Shown: positions 32,627 to 42,883, counted from the first letter of the stretch. The stretch is 64,000 bases of DNA from Melittangium boletus DSM 14713 (GCF_002305855.1 NZ_CP022163.1:5580292-5644291); one strand, 5' to 3'. Numbers and translations: made by a program. Notes: a model not told the origin generated them from the letters alone.

Positions 32627-35035
32627 TCAGGGCGTGAAGGTGCCCGTGAACGTCGACGCCATGTGGCTGATGGATGAGTCGCGGAAGGGGTTGTTCGGGT
32701 TTCCGTTGGGCTCGTAGTAGGCCGCCACCTGGAGGAAGTAGCGCTCTCCCGGGATCAGGAGTCCGGGCGGCAGGCGCAGCTGGGTCAGCGGGGTGTACAG
32801 GGACGCGACGTACTGGCGCAGCACGGTGTTTCCCGACAGGTAGAGGCGGTAGAGGCGCAGGTTGTAGTGGCTCGGGGTGCCGAGGGTGTGCGGCGTCCAG
32901 CTCACCAGGGGCAGCAAGCCCACGTTCGTGCGGTTCTCCGTGGCGCTCAGGCCGTTGAGGGACAAGCCCTGGGGCGGTCCGATGCGCGGGACGACGGTGA
33001 CCGGCTCCGTGCCGGACAGGGGCTCACGGGCGATGAGGCTCGCGGAGATCCAATGGGTCGAGGTTCCGCCGTCCGGTCGCGCGAGCGTGTAGGGCACCCG
33101 GGCGCCCACCAGGACGTAGGAGAAGGAGTTCCACTCGCCCGGGTAGGGATTGCCGTACTGGAAGCTGGCGGTGAAGTCGCCCACTTCCGACTCAATCGAG
33201 GCCGTGGCGAGGTCCGGCCAGCCGTTGTTGACGGTGCCGAACTGGGAGTAGCCCACCTGGGTGCCGAGGCTGGCGAAGTTGCCCGACAGGACGGCATTGG
33301 GGTGGGCGGCGCGTGCCAGGGACTCGAAGGCGGAGGCCTGGACCGTCATCTGCCGGGACGTGAGGGGCAGCGTCGTCAGGGAGCCCTGCACCCGGAGCGA
33401 GCCCGAGGGGGTGCGCTCGGGACCCGAGGTCGTCAGGACACGGCGCGCTTCCTGGTAGTAGATGTCCGTGACGGGGTCGGTGCGTCCCGCGAGCTGGGTG
33501 ACGTACAGGCTGTCCCGGGCCGGGTCGAAACGGGCCGTGGGGTTGCCGCACGCGCCCAGGAACGAGCCGTAGTCGGCGATGCCCGAGAAGGTGGTGGCGC
33601 CGTCGGCCGGGAAGCCGAACCCATCGAACGAGCAGCCTTGGAGGGCCACGAAGCCCAGGCCCGCGGTGGGCGAGTGCCATTGCAGGTCGTCCAGCATGCT
33701 CCAGGGGGACAGGCCGCTGAGCTGCAACTCGAGCGGAATCGGCTCGGGCTCGAGTTCCACGTCCGGCCGGCCCAGGATGTTCCGGCTGAGGTCGAGCCCA
33801 CGCTGGCTGGTCCAGAGGTACTCATTGCCGAGGCGCAGCAGGTAGGAGGTGCCGGTGACGTCCGGGATGGAGAAGGTTCCGTTGGACAGGCCCCGTCCCG
33901 TGCTCCAGGTGTAGCCCGTGCCGTCGGAAGTCGGCAGCCAGGCCCCGAGGGTCTGGGTGGAGAGATCCTCGGGGACGGGGGTGGCGGAGCCATTCTCGTG
34001 GACATGGAGGCGGTCGCGCTTGCCCGTCACCAGGGCGCTCACGTGCAGGAGCAGGGTGCCCGCGTGCCGTCCGCCCCGCCCATCCTGGACGGACAGATGG
34101 AGGGCGCAGCGGCCTCCGACGGGCGCGGTGCCCAGGAAGAAGGTGGGGCTGGCCGCGGTGGCATCGTCGAAGCTGCCCTCGCAGTTGGAGCTCCACTGGT
34201 AGGAGGGCGCATCCCCATCCGCGTCCGTGACGGTGGCGGACAGCCGCGTGAGGCTGCCCGGCGTCAGGAGCGAGGGGGTGCCATTCATGGCGCGGATGGA
34301 CGGCCAGGAGTTGAAGCCGGTGGACACCGTGGCACCGCCGCCAGCGCCAGGCCGCACCACGCTCACGTCGAGGCTCAGCGCGGCGCTGGCCCCCTTGGAG
34401 TCCGTCACCACGAGCTTGAGCTGTTGCGTGCCCTCGGTGGAGGGGGCCGTCCAGGTGGAGACCGGGGAGGTGGGCGCGCTGAAGGCGCCGGCGCTCGCCG
34501 TCCAGGCATAGCTCAGCGTGTCACCGGCGTTGGCGTCGGTGGCGTAGGCCGTCACCGTCACCGAGCCTCCCGGCGCCACGGGGTTGGAGGAGAGCACCAC
34601 GGAGCCGATTTGAGGCGCCTCGTTCTCGAAAGGCGTTTCCGGGGAGGCCTGCTGCAGCAGGATGGCCACATTCACGGTCTGTCCCTGCTCGATGGTGAGC
34701 GGCCCCGCCTCGCCCGTGTAGAGCAGCGTCGAGGCCGCGTCATACGCGCTGGCCCGGAAGAGCCGCCCCTGTCCGGCGGGGATGGACGACAGGCTGCCCT
34801 GCCAGGCGTTTCCGCTCTGGGCGAGTTCGGTGGCGATGTTGGGCGAGATACCGGGGCCGGAGACCTCGACCCGCACGCGGGCCACTCCGGCGCCGGAGAG
34901 CTCCTGGGACAGCAGGACCCGCAGCTCGGCGCTCGCGCTCCGGGTGTCTTCAGCGCCCGAACAGCCCGCGAGAAGACCCACGGCCAGCAGGAGCGCCATG
35001 GCGATGGCGGGTCTGCTTCCATTGAATGGACACAT
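32627..35035 (-). CDS. Large Ig-like/fibronectin-type lipoprotein
   Basis: 802 aa. Lipoprotein signal with box LAGC (about residue 25). Then beta-sandwich modules: an N-terminal domain (about 35-130), a PKD/Ig-like domain (APQIGSVVLSSNPVAPGGSV) and a second one with VTDADGDAPSYQWSS. A central region (about 350-600) with WTSQRGLDLSRNILGRPDVE has no recognised family, and the C-terminal stretch (LVSWTPHTLGTPSHYNLRLY) resembles fibronectin type III. Probably a surface-exposed outer-membrane lipoprotein. No enzymatic motif seen; function unknown. GGGGGAA precedes the ATG. Confidence 0.78.
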   Translation of the reverse strand: MCPFNGSRPAIAMALLLAVGLLAGCSGAEDTRSASAELRVLLSQELSGAGVARVRVEVSGPGISPNIATELAQSGNAWQGSLSSIPAGQGRLFRASAYDAASTLLYTGEAGPLTIEQGQTVNVAILLQQASPETPFENEAPQIGSVVLSSNPVAPGGSVTVTAYATDANAGDTLSYAWTASAGAFSAPTSPVSTWTAPSTEGTQQLKLVVTDSKGASAALSLDVSVVRPGAGGGATVSTGFNSWPSIRAMNGTPSLLTPGSLTRLSATVTDADGDAPSYQWSSNCEGSFDDATAASPTFFLGTAPVGGRCALHLSVQDGRGGRHAGTLLLHVSALVTGKRDRLHVHENGSATPVPEDLSTQTLGAWLPTSDGTGYTWSTGRGLSNGTFSIPDVTGTSYLLRLGNEYLWTSQRGLDLSRNILGRPDVELEPEPIPLELQLSGLSPWSMLDDLQWHSPTAGLGFVALQGCSFDGFGFPADGATTFSGIADYGSFLGACGNPTARFDPARDSLYVTQLAGRTDPVTDIYYQEARRVLTTSGPERTPSGSLRVQGSLTTLPLTSRQMTVQASAFESLARAAHPNAVLSGNFASLGTQVGYSQFGTVNNGWPDLATASIESEVGDFTASFQYGNPYPGEWNSFSYVLVGARVPYTLARPDGGTSTHWISASLIAREPLSGTEPVTVVPRIGPPQGLSLNGLSATENRTNVGLLPLVSWTPHTLGTPSHYNLRLYRLYLSGNTVLRQYVASLYTPLTQLRLPPGLLIPGERYFLQVAAYYEPNGNPNNPFRDSSISHMASTFTGTFTP

Positions 35036-35134
35036 GTGGTGATTCCCCCTGATTAAGGCGTTCGTCCTACGCCGCCGTGACGCCGCTTCGCAAGAGGCGC
35101 TGGGTATGAGGCGCGAGCGTGGCCGTGCGTCCCG

Positions 35135-35815
35135 TCAGGCCAAGCCTCGCTCGAACAGCCGCTCGATGCTCCGGGAGTGGGCGCGCGCGAGGAACGCCAG
35201 GGCGACCATGGCGCCCCACAGGCACATGAACATGTCCCACTGGGCGTCCCAGATATCACCCTGGGTGCCGAGGAACGCATCCCCCCCGGCGGGATCCAGC
35301 AGCAGCGCCGCCCACCACTCCAGCAACTCGTAGCAGGCGCTGATGGCCAGACACACCGAGCCCGTCAGGAAGTTCAACCATCCGCCCGGGCGCAACGGCG
35401 TGCGGCGCAGCAGCACCTCGCGGACGACGAAGGCGGGGAAGAAGCCCTGTGCGAAGTGCCCCAGCCGATCATAGGGATTGCGCGACAGGTGGAAGGTGTC
35501 GCGCGCCCAGTTGCCCAGCGGCGTGAGGGCATAGGTGTAGTAGGCGCCGTAGGTGAGCACCAGCACGTGCAGGAAGACGCAGACGTAGACCCAGCGGGAC
35601 ATGGGGAAGCGGCGGAAGGTGGCCGCCAGCACCGCCATGCCGATGAGCCCCGGGCCCGTCTCCAGCAGCCAGTTGCCGCGGCCCGCGGGCGTGAAGAGCA
35701 ACGTCGCGAGCAGCACGGGCACCAGGACCGCCAGGAGCATCAATGGCGTGCGTGCCTCGTGCGGAGTCCCCTGCACCAGGGGCAGGGCGGGGCTCGGGGA
35801 TTCAATGACTCTCAA
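35135..35815 (-). CDS. DUF2238/YjdF-like inner-membrane protein
   Basis: About 226 aa, six membrane helices. Conserved-looking features are FHLSRNPYDRLGHFAQGFFPAFVVRE in the middle and YELLEWW plus DAFLGTQGDIWDAQWDMF near the end, which match the DUF2238 (YjdF) family. The start is uncertain: TTG 35815 has GAGGACGA upstream and lies 24 bp from the preceding gene; ATG 35740 would begin at the first helix. Function unknown. It probably shares a transcript with the secreted protein at 35839. Confidence 0.82.
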   Translation of the reverse strand: MRVIESPSPALPLVQGTPHEARTPLMLLAVLVPVLLATLLFTPAGRGNWLLETGPGLIGMAVLAATFRRFPMSRWVYVCVFLHVLVLTYGAYYTYALTPLGNWARDTFHLSRNPYDRLGHFAQGFFPAFVVREVLLRRTPLRPGGWLNFLTGSVCLAISACYELLEWWAALLLDPAGGDAFLGTQGDIWDAQWDMFMCLWGAMVALAFLARAHSRSIERLFERGLA

Positions 35816-35838
35816 GACGCTCGTCCTCGCGCTGGCGG

Positions 35839-38184
35839 CTACAGGTTGAAGCCCACGTTGCCGATGGAGATGCTGGGCCCGAAGATGAAGGACCAGTTGC
35901 TCGCGGGCACCCTCAAGTCGGTGGTCGCCGGATCCTCGCCCGCCCTCAGCTCCCGGGTGATGTCGGCGCGGAACTCGCGGGCGATCCACGCCTGCACGCC
36001 GATGGCCGCTCCCGTGCCCACCGGGATGCGCAGGCCCAGCCCTCCCACGAGCGCCAGCGTGGGCGGGAAGCGGATGGTGTTCGTCTGGGGGATGAGCCCC
36101 ATGCCCATGAGCCCCACCTCGATTCCCACCAGCCGCTCCTGTCCCTCGTTGTTGAGCAGCACCAGGCGCGAGAGCACGCCGAAGTTGAGCGTGAGCTGGC
36201 CGCTCGGGTTCGTGGCCCGGTAGAGGCCCGCGGGAACGGCGCCTGTCGCGTACAGCCGCAGGAGGCCCCCCTCGACGATGGCCGTCCACTGCGCCGAGGG
36301 CAGTCCCGCCCGGTCCGTCATGCTCAGCGCATAGCGGGACTCGTCCGCGACGTGCGACACCTGCACCAGGATGCGGTCGAACTGCGCGAGGTTGCCGGGG
36401 ATGGGCAGCACGCGCTCCTCGCCACCGGAGCGCAGCAGCATGCGCTGCTCCAACTGGCTCTCTCCCCGGGTGGTCCCATCCGGCCGGGTGACGGTGACGC
36501 GCAGGACGATCTCCTGGACGCCCTCCTCGGGACTCAACCGCTCGCGGTGGATGATGACCCGGCAGGTGTTGCGGCTGACGTAGGGGATGCGGAAGGGGCG
36601 GCTCGGCTCGATGGAGGTGTCCACGCCGTCCTTGTCCGCGCACAGGAACTCGATCAGATGGGCGACGTTGGTGGGGACACTGGCCTCGCGCACCGCGCGC
36701 TGCACCCGCTCCTCCACGACCGCCAGGTCCGTGGAGGCCAGCTCTCCGGGAAGCGAGGGCACCCGGTAGCCGAAGCGCAGCGCCACGAAGCCTCCCGCGG
36801 TCGTGTCTCCGAGCACCCGGGGAATGTTGTCCTGGACGCTGACGCGGTAGGCGCCTTCCAGGGGACGGACCACGAAGCGGCCCAGCTCTCCGCCGCCCGC
36901 GACCTGGATCAGGGCGGGGCGGTTGGTGGGGATGAAGTCGATGGGGCCGTGCTGGGGCAGCTCGAGGTTGGCGCGCGGGTAGGGCAGGGGCAGGGTCCTC
37001 GCCGTCGTCGAGGCGACCACCGTGCGGCCCACGGGCGCGTTCGTCGCGGTGACGGTGACCTGCTGATCGGACAGGCCCTGGGTGTGCAACAACACGTAGA
37101 CGCCGGCGGTGACCTTCACCACCTGCCCCACCTCGACGCGCTCGCCATTGACCCGCCACAGCAGGGCCTGGGGCTCGTAGCTGCAGGAGGGATCCATGCG
37201 CACCACCAGGGATGATTCCTCCGCCTCGCGCAGCGCCGTGCCCTCCACGACGGACAGGGGACAGGAGAGGATGGGCAGCGCCACCGAGACCGTGGTGTCC
37301 AGGGCCTCTCCCCGGGAGAACACCACGCGGGGCGCCAGGCGCAGGCGCAGGTTGACCTGGGCCTCCAGCCCCGTGACGTCGCGGATGGCGATGCCTTCGT
37401 CGGTCGTCTCGCATCGGGCGGGCGCGCAATCGGCGGAGGCGATGGCCTCGGGGTGGGTGACGGCGACCTGGCCCGGGCCCTTCGCCAGGTCCACGCCGTT
37501 GGATTTCACGAGCGGCCGCGTCAGCACGACCCGGCCCGGGCGGATCTGGAAGGACTCGGGCTCCACCAGGGTGCCGTTGGCGTCATAGGTCGTCACGTCG
37601 GGGCCGCGCCTGCCGTGCGCGGGCACCCAGAAGAGCGCCGCGTCCGAGGGGAGCCCGGAATGCAGGGGCACGACGCACTCGGACAGGCGGCCCGCGGTCG
37701 TCGGATTGAGGCAGACATCCTGTCCCACGAGCGGACCCTCCTGGGGGCCCCGGGGGGAGGACCAGACCACGGCGACGTCCTGGAGCCGCTGCCCCTTGAG
37801 CTCCAGGCGGCCCTCGTCCGGAAAGAAGGTCGTCGCCGCGGCGTCGATGCTCGGAAAGGCCCTGGTGGCGATGACCGTGACGGTGTCCTGGCTCGTCGCG
37901 CAATGCGCGGCGTCCTCGGCGACCTTGACGTCCAGCGTGCGCGCCAGGCCCTCGGCGTCCGCGGCGGGGGGCTTCAGGGCGCGTCCATCGGCGGACAGGA
38001 TCCAGCCGCCGCTCACCGGACCGCACACGATGCCACGCTGCACCACGGGGATGGCCCGCCCGCCTTCGGGTACCTGTTTGACGGGAGCCGCGGCCGCCGA
38101 GGCGCCGACGAACAGGGTCACGAGGAGGCTGTGCGCGAGGCCACGGGCCAGGCGACTCGGAAGGGTCGATCCAGCGGGAACCAT
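35839..38184 (-). CDS. Large secreted protein of unknown function
   Basis: 781 aa from ATG 38184, which gives a Sec signal (LARGLAHSLLVTLFVGASAAAA); the frame is open further upstream but would lose the signal. The mature protein is beta-rich throughout, with paired cysteines (VCGPVSGGW, CATSQD, CLNPTTAGRLSEC). Its last 150 residues, ending in GPSISIGNVGFNL with alternating hydrophobic strands, may form an outer-membrane barrel. I recognise no family. It is divergent from the NRPS gene with 139 bp between the starts. A surface or adhesin role is possible but unsupported. Confidence 0.75.
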   Translation of the reverse strand: MVPAGSTLPSRLARGLAHSLLVTLFVGASAAAAPVKQVPEGGRAIPVVQRGIVCGPVSGGWILSADGRALKPPAADAEGLARTLDVKVAEDAAHCATSQDTVTVIATRAFPSIDAAATTFFPDEGRLELKGQRLQDVAVVWSSPRGPQEGPLVGQDVCLNPTTAGRLSECVVPLHSGLPSDAALFWVPAHGRRGPDVTTYDANGTLVEPESFQIRPGRVVLTRPLVKSNGVDLAKGPGQVAVTHPEAIASADCAPARCETTDEGIAIRDVTGLEAQVNLRLRLAPRVVFSRGEALDTTVSVALPILSCPLSVVEGTALREAEESSLVVRMDPSCSYEPQALLWRVNGERVEVGQVVKVTAGVYVLLHTQGLSDQQVTVTATNAPVGRTVVASTTARTLPLPYPRANLELPQHGPIDFIPTNRPALIQVAGGGELGRFVVRPLEGAYRVSVQDNIPRVLGDTTAGGFVALRFGYRVPSLPGELASTDLAVVEERVQRAVREASVPTNVAHLIEFLCADKDGVDTSIEPSRPFRIPYVSRNTCRVIIHRERLSPEEGVQEIVLRVTVTRPDGTTRGESQLEQRMLLRSGGEERVLPIPGNLAQFDRILVQVSHVADESRYALSMTDRAGLPSAQWTAIVEGGLLRLYATGAVPAGLYRATNPSGQLTLNFGVLSRLVLLNNEGQERLVGIEVGLMGMGLIPQTNTIRFPPTLALVGGLGLRIPVGTGAAIGVQAWIAREFRADITRELRAGEDPATTDLRVPASNWSFIFGPSISIGNVGFNL

Positions 38185-38309
38185 GGCCTCCACATCTACC
38201 CCGGAGCGGCCGCGCGCTCGAACGAATCCGACGCATGGCGGCGAAGGGCCTGGCCGCCTCCTCCCCGGTCTTTCATTAGTGCACCTTCCCGGGCCCCGAG
38301 GTCCCTCCT

Positions 38310-38334
38310 GTATCCTTCCCACCATGAAGGATAC
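38310..38334 (+). promoter_or_regulatory. Start-codon inverted repeat of the NRPS gene
   Basis: GTATCCTTC (38310-38318) and GAAGGATAC (38326-38334) are a perfect 9-bp inverted repeat with a 7-nt loop CCACCAT, and the ATG (38324-38326) sits at the loop edge. No Shine-Dalgarno sequence is visible upstream. In mRNA the hairpin would enclose the start codon; as DNA it could be an operator. Confidence 0.55.
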
Positions 38335-41300
38335 TTCCCGACTTACCGATGAAGCCTCCCGCCTCTCGCCCTCGCAGCGGCGGTTGTGGTTGCTCACCGA
38401 GTTCGAACCCGCGCATCCCGGTCATCAGGTCGCGGTGGCCTGGCGCCTGAGTGGTGCGCTCGACGCGGTGACGTTGGAGAAGTCCTTTCAGGAGATCACC
38501 CGGCGGCAGGAGATGACGCGGACATGTCTTGGCGAGGATGACGGCGAGCCCCTGCCGCGGGTGCTGGCCGAGAACGCCGTCCGCCTGGTGTACGAGGATC
38601 TGCGCGGCGTGCCCGCGTCCGAGCGCGAGGCGCGGCTGGGCGCGAGGCTGCGCGAGGAGGGCCGGCGTGCGTTCAATCTCTTCGAGGGGCCGTTGCTGCG
38701 CGCCACCTTGTTTCAACTGGACACGCGGGAGTACGCGCTGCTGTTCGTCGCGCACCGGCTCATCGCCGACGCCACGTCGTTGACGGTGCTGGCGCGCGAG
38801 CTGTCCATCCTGCAGACCCAGGCGGTCGCGCCCTCGGAGCGCGTGTCGATGGGGGATGCGTTCCTGGCGGGTCGTCTGTCGTATGGAGATCTGCTCGCGC
38901 AACAGCGGGGATTGCCCGCGCCGCCGCTGACGCACGCCCGTCACGTCGACGAGCGGCTTCAATGGCTGGAGGGAAGCGAGGCGGCGGAGCAGGTGGGCTA
39001 TTGGAAGACGCGGCTCGCGGGGGTGACGCCCCTGGAGTTGCCCTTGGATCGGCCGCGCCCGCCCGTGCGGTCCCTGACCGGCGGCCGGTACGACTTCGAG
39101 CTGTCCGCGCCACTCGCCGAGCGCATCCGGGCGTTCGCCCGCCAGGAGAAGACGGAGGTGGAGGGCGTCCTCCTGGCCGCCTTCGCGGCGGTGCTGCACC
39201 GGGGGTCGGGTCAGGAGGACATCACCGTGGGGGTGCGGCGGGATGGGCGGAGGCGGCCGGAGCTCAAGGGGCTCGTCGCCCCGCTCGCGGACGAGCTGCC
39301 CTTGCGCGTCACCACGACGGGCCAGGAGGGGTTCCGGCCGTGGGTCCGGCACGTGTCCGAGGCGCTGCGGGCCCTCCAGGCCCATGAGGACGTGCCCTTC
39401 GGCGTGGTGCTGGATGCGCTGCGGCCCCCGCCGGACTTGAGCCGCACGCCCGTGTTCCAGGTGCTGTTCTCCCTGGAGGAGCCACCCACGGGCCTGGAGC
39501 TGCCCGGGATGAGGTCCTGGCCGCTCGACGTGGACCTGGGGGCCGCGCCGTTCGACCTGAGCCTGCGCGTGGTGGGGGGCGGTGGCGCGCTGCGTGCCTT
39601 CCTGGAGTACGACACCGCGCTGCTCGACCCGGCGACCCTGGAGCGCATGGCCACGCACCTGCGCACGCTGCTGGAGGCGGCGCTGGAGGAGCCGGAGCGG
39701 CCGCTGTCCGCCCTGCCGCTGATGGCGGAGGGAGCGCGGCGGCGGATGCTCGAGTCCTGGAACGACACGCGCGCGGACTACCCCCGCGATGCCACCGTCG
39801 CCTCGCTGATCGAGGCCCAGGTGGCACACACGCCCGACGCGGTGGCCCTGGTGTACGAGGGCCATTCGCTCACGTACCGGGAGTTGAACGAGCGGGCCAA
39901 CCGGCTCGCGTGGCACCTGCGGGGGCTCGGTGTGGGCCCCGAGGTGCTCGTGGGCGTGGCGCTCGAGCGCTCCGTGGAGATGGTGATCGCGCCGCTCGCG
40001 GTGCTCAAGGCGGGTGGTGCCTACGTCCCGTTGGATCCCGCCTATCCGCGCGAGCGGCTGACGCACATGCTGCGCGTCGCCTGTCCCCCGGTGTTGATCA
40101 CCACGCGCGCCTCCCAGGCGGCGCTGCCCGAAACGGAGGCCCGGGTCGTCACGCTCGACACCCTGGCGCTGGCCTCGGGAGGGGAGGACACGAACCCGCC
40201 CGCCACGGCGGGTGCCCGGAACCTCGCCTACCTGCTCTTCACGTCGGGCTCCACGGGTCAGCCCGCCGGGGTGCAGGTGGAGCACGGAGCGCTGGTGAAC
40301 CTCCTGTACTCGGTGCGCCGCGAGCCGGGCCTGCGCGAGGGGGACTCGCTGCTGGCCGTCACCACCCTGTCGTTCGACATCGCCGGGGTGGAGCTCTACC
40401 TGCCCCTGTTGGTGGGCGCGCGCGTCGTGCTCGCGCCGCGCGAGGTGACCGTGGACGGTGCCCGGCTCCGGGCGCTGCTGGAGGCCTCGGCGCCCACGGT
40501 GCTCCAGGCCACGCCCGCGACGTGGCGGATGCTGTTGGAGGCGGGGTGGACGGGCGGCGGCGGACCGCGCGCCATTTCCACGGGAGAGGCGCTGCCGGTG
40601 GAGCTCTCCCGGCGTCTGCTCGCCACGGGCGTCGAGCTGTGGAACATGTACGGCCCCACCGAGACGACGGTCTTCTCCAGCGGAGGCAGGATCGACGGCC
40701 AGGGACCCATCTCCATCGGCCGCCCCATCGCCAACACCACCCTCCACCTGTTGGACGCGAGCCTTCGGCCCGTCCCGGTGGGCTCGCGCGGCATGCTCTA
40801 CATCGGCGGAGAGGGCCTGGCGCGTGGCTACCGGGGCCGGCCCGACACGACGGCCGAGCGCTTCATTCCAGATCCCTTCTCCTCGGAGCCGGGCGCGCGC
40901 ATGTACCGCACGGGCGACGAGGCGCGCTTCCTGCCGGGCGGGACGATCGAATACCTGGGCCGGGGTGACTTCCAGGTGAAGGTGCGCGGCTTCCGCATCG
41001 AGCTGGGCGATGTGGAGGCGGCGCTGGCCCGCCACCCCCAGGTGCGGCAGGCGGTGGTGGTGGCGCGCGAGGACACGCCGGGGACCCGGCGGCTCGTGGC
41101 CTACGTGGTGCCCACGCCGTCGGGCGCGCCCTCGTGGTCGGAGCTGCGCGGCTTCCTGCTCGACATCCTCCCCGAGTACATGGTGCCGTCGGCCTGCGTG
41201 GTGCTCGACGCGATGCCGCTCACGCCCGTGGGGAAGGTGGATCGCCGGGGCCTGCCCTCGCCCGAGCGCGCGCGGCCCTCGCTCGACGGGGCCCGAGTCT

Positions 41301-42883
41301 CGCCGCGCACTCCCGAGGAGCACACCCTGGCGCGGGTGTGGAGCGAGGTGCTGGGGCTGAACCCGGTGGGCATCCAGGACAGCTTCTTCGACCTGGGCGG
41401 TGACTCGCTCCTGGCCACGCGCGTGGTGGCTCGCGCGGCCCGGGCCGGACTGCGCATCACCGCGCGGCAGCTCGCCCAGCAGCAGACGATCGAACGGCTC
41501 GCGGCGGTGGCCACCCCCGTGCAGGAGCCGTCCCGGGGCGAGTCCTCGTCGGTGGAGGGCGAGGTGGTGCCGTTGCCCATCCTCCAGTGGTGGCTGGAGG
41601 GCAACCCGGGCTACCTGGACCACGACAACTGCGCGCTCATGCTCGAGGCCCCCGCGGACGTGGACGCCGCGCTGCTCGAGCAGGCCTGCCGGGCGCTCAT
41701 CGCCCACCACGACAGCTTGCGGCTGCGCCTGCATCGCCGCCCGGAGGGGGGATGGCGGCTGGCGTATGGCCCCGCGCTCGAGGACCCCTTCTGGTCCGTC
41801 ATCGATCTGTCGGCCGTGTCCGCGGAGGAACTGCCCGGGGTCATGCTCAACGAGGCCAACCGGCTCAACATGGGCCTGGACCTGGCCCGGGGGCCGTTGA
41901 TGCGCGTGACGCTCTTCCGCCTGCCCGGGCCGTCCTGCCGTCTGCACCTCGTGTTCCACCACCTCCTGGTGGATGAGATCTCCATCCGGTTGTTCGTGGA
42001 TGATCTGCAACTGGCCTACGAGCAGCTCCAGCGGGGCGAGCCGGTGCGGCTGCCGCCCCTGGCGACGACGATCCAGCGCTGGGGCGAGAGCCTGCGCGAG
42101 TACGCGCGCTCGCCGGAGATCCTCAAGGATCTGCCCTACTGGCGGCAGCGGGTCCAGGCGCCCTTCCAGCCGCTGCCCGTGGACTTCCCCTCGGGCACGT
42201 CGCTCAACTCCGCGGCGCGCTTCACGCCGCTGATGCTGCCGGCCGAGGAGACGCGCGCGCTGCTGGAGGAACTGCCCCGGAGGCTCGGCACCACGCCGGA
42301 TGACGTGATGCTCACCGCGGCGCTCCTGGCGCTGGAGGGGCTGACCCACCAGCGCTCCCAGCACCTCCACGTGGCCTGGCACGGACGGGACCTGGAGGTG
42401 CCGGGGGTGGACGTGTCGCGCACGGTGGGGTGGTTCGGGTCGATCACGCCCGTGTTCCTCGATGCGAGCGGCACCGCGGACACCCTGGGGGCCCTGCGTG
42501 CCATCCAGGCACAACTTCGCGCCGTGCCGTCCAAGGGCCTGTCCTGGTCCCTGCTGCGCTACCTGAGCGAGGACGAGTCCCTGCGCCGGGAGCTGGCCGC
42601 CGCGCCCCGGCCGGAGGTCGTCTACAGCTACGTCGGCGCGGTGGACCCGAAGCTGGACCCCACGGCGATGTTCCGCCCGGCGCGGGAATTCCCGGGCATG
42701 GAGCACGCGCCCAACGCCACGCGCACCGACCGCATCGCCCTCATTGGCATGACGATGGGTGGACAGTTGCAGTTGATGGTCCTCACCTGCGAGACGCTCT
42801 TCCGCCGGGAGACCATCGAGGGGTTCGTGGACCGGATGCGCTCCCACCTGCTCGAGATGGCCGCCCTGGCCACCTCCGGGTAG
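38324..42883 (+). CDS. Single-module nonribosomal peptide synthetase (C-A-PCP-E)
   Basis: 1519 aa. The condensation domain (about 15-450) has a degenerate active site HRLIADA (144-150) instead of HHxxxDG, so it may not condense. The adenylation domain (about 480-990) is complete: LLFTSGSTGQPAGV, FDIAGVELYLP, NMYGPTETT, YRTGDEARF, VKVRGFRIELGDVEA and TPVGKVDRRGLP. The carrier has FFDLGGDSLLA with Ser1028. The C-terminal domain (about 1085-1515) resembles an epimerisation domain: PILQWWLE, HHLLVDE (1212-1218), WHGRD and the SRTVGWF motif. It should load one amino acid and perhaps yield its D-form. There is no thioesterase, MbtH or second module nearby, so partners must be elsewhere or absent. 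The amino acid cannot be assigned. Confidence 0.9.
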   Translation: MKDTSRLTDEASRLSPSQRRLWLLTEFEPAHPGHQVAVAWRLSGALDAVTLEKSFQEITRRQEMTRTCLGEDDGEPLPRVLAENAVRLVYEDLRGVPASEREARLGARLREEGRRAFNLFEGPLLRATLFQLDTREYALLFVAHRLIADATSLTVLARELSILQTQAVAPSERVSMGDAFLAGRLSYGDLLAQQRGLPAPPLTHARHVDERLQWLEGSEAAEQVGYWKTRLAGVTPLELPLDRPRPPVRSLTGGRYDFELSAPLAERIRAFARQEKTEVEGVLLAAFAAVLHRGSGQEDITVGVRRDGRRRPELKGLVAPLADELPLRVTTTGQEGFRPWVRHVSEALRALQAHEDVPFGVVLDALRPPPDLSRTPVFQVLFSLEEPPTGLELPGMRSWPLDVDLGAAPFDLSLRVVGGGGALRAFLEYDTALLDPATLERMATHLRTLLEAALEEPERPLSALPLMAEGARRRMLESWNDTRADYPRDATVASLIEAQVAHTPDAVALVYEGHSLTYRELNERANRLAWHLRGLGVGPEVLVGVALERSVEMVIAPLAVLKAGGAYVPLDPAYPRERLTHMLRVACPPVLITTRASQAALPETEARVVTLDTLALASGGEDTNPPATAGARNLAYLLFTSGSTGQPAGVQVEHGALVNLLYSVRREPGLREGDSLLAVTTLSFDIAGVELYLPLLVGARVVLAPREVTVDGARLRALLEASAPTVLQATPATWRMLLEAGWTGGGGPRAISTGEALPVELSRRLLATGVELWNMYGPTETTVFSSGGRIDGQGPISIGRPIANTTLHLLDASLRPVPVGSRGMLYIGGEGLARGYRGRPDTTAERFIPDPFSSEPGARMYRTGDEARFLPGGTIEYLGRGDFQVKVRGFRIELGDVEAALARHPQVRQAVVVAREDTPGTRRLVAYVVPTPSGAPSWSELRGFLLDILPEYMVPSACVVLDAMPLTPVGKVDRRGLPSPERARPSLDGARVSPRTPEEHTLARVWSEVLGLNPVGIQDSFFDLGGDSLLATRVVARAARAGLRITARQLAQQQTIERLAAVATPVQEPSRGESSSVEGEVVPLPILQWWLEGNPGYLDHDNCALMLEAPADVDAALLEQACRALIAHHDSLRLRLHRRPEGGWRLAYGPALEDPFWSVIDLSAVSAEELPGVMLNEANRLNMGLDLARGPLMRVTLFRLPGPSCRLHLVFHHLLVDEISIRLFVDDLQLAYEQLQRGEPVRLPPLATTIQRWGESLREYARSPEILKDLPYWRQRVQAPFQPLPVDFPSGTSLNSAARFTPLMLPAEETRALLEELPRRLGTTPDDVMLTAALLALEGLTHQRSQHLHVAWHGRDLEVPGVDVSRTVGWFGSITPVFLDASGTADTLGALRAIQAQLRAVPSKGLSWSLLRYLSEDESLRRELAAAPRPEVVYSYVGAVDPKLDPTAMFRPAREFPGMEHAPNATRTDRIALIGMTMGGQLQLMVLTCETLFRRETIEGFVDRMRSHLLEMAALATSG

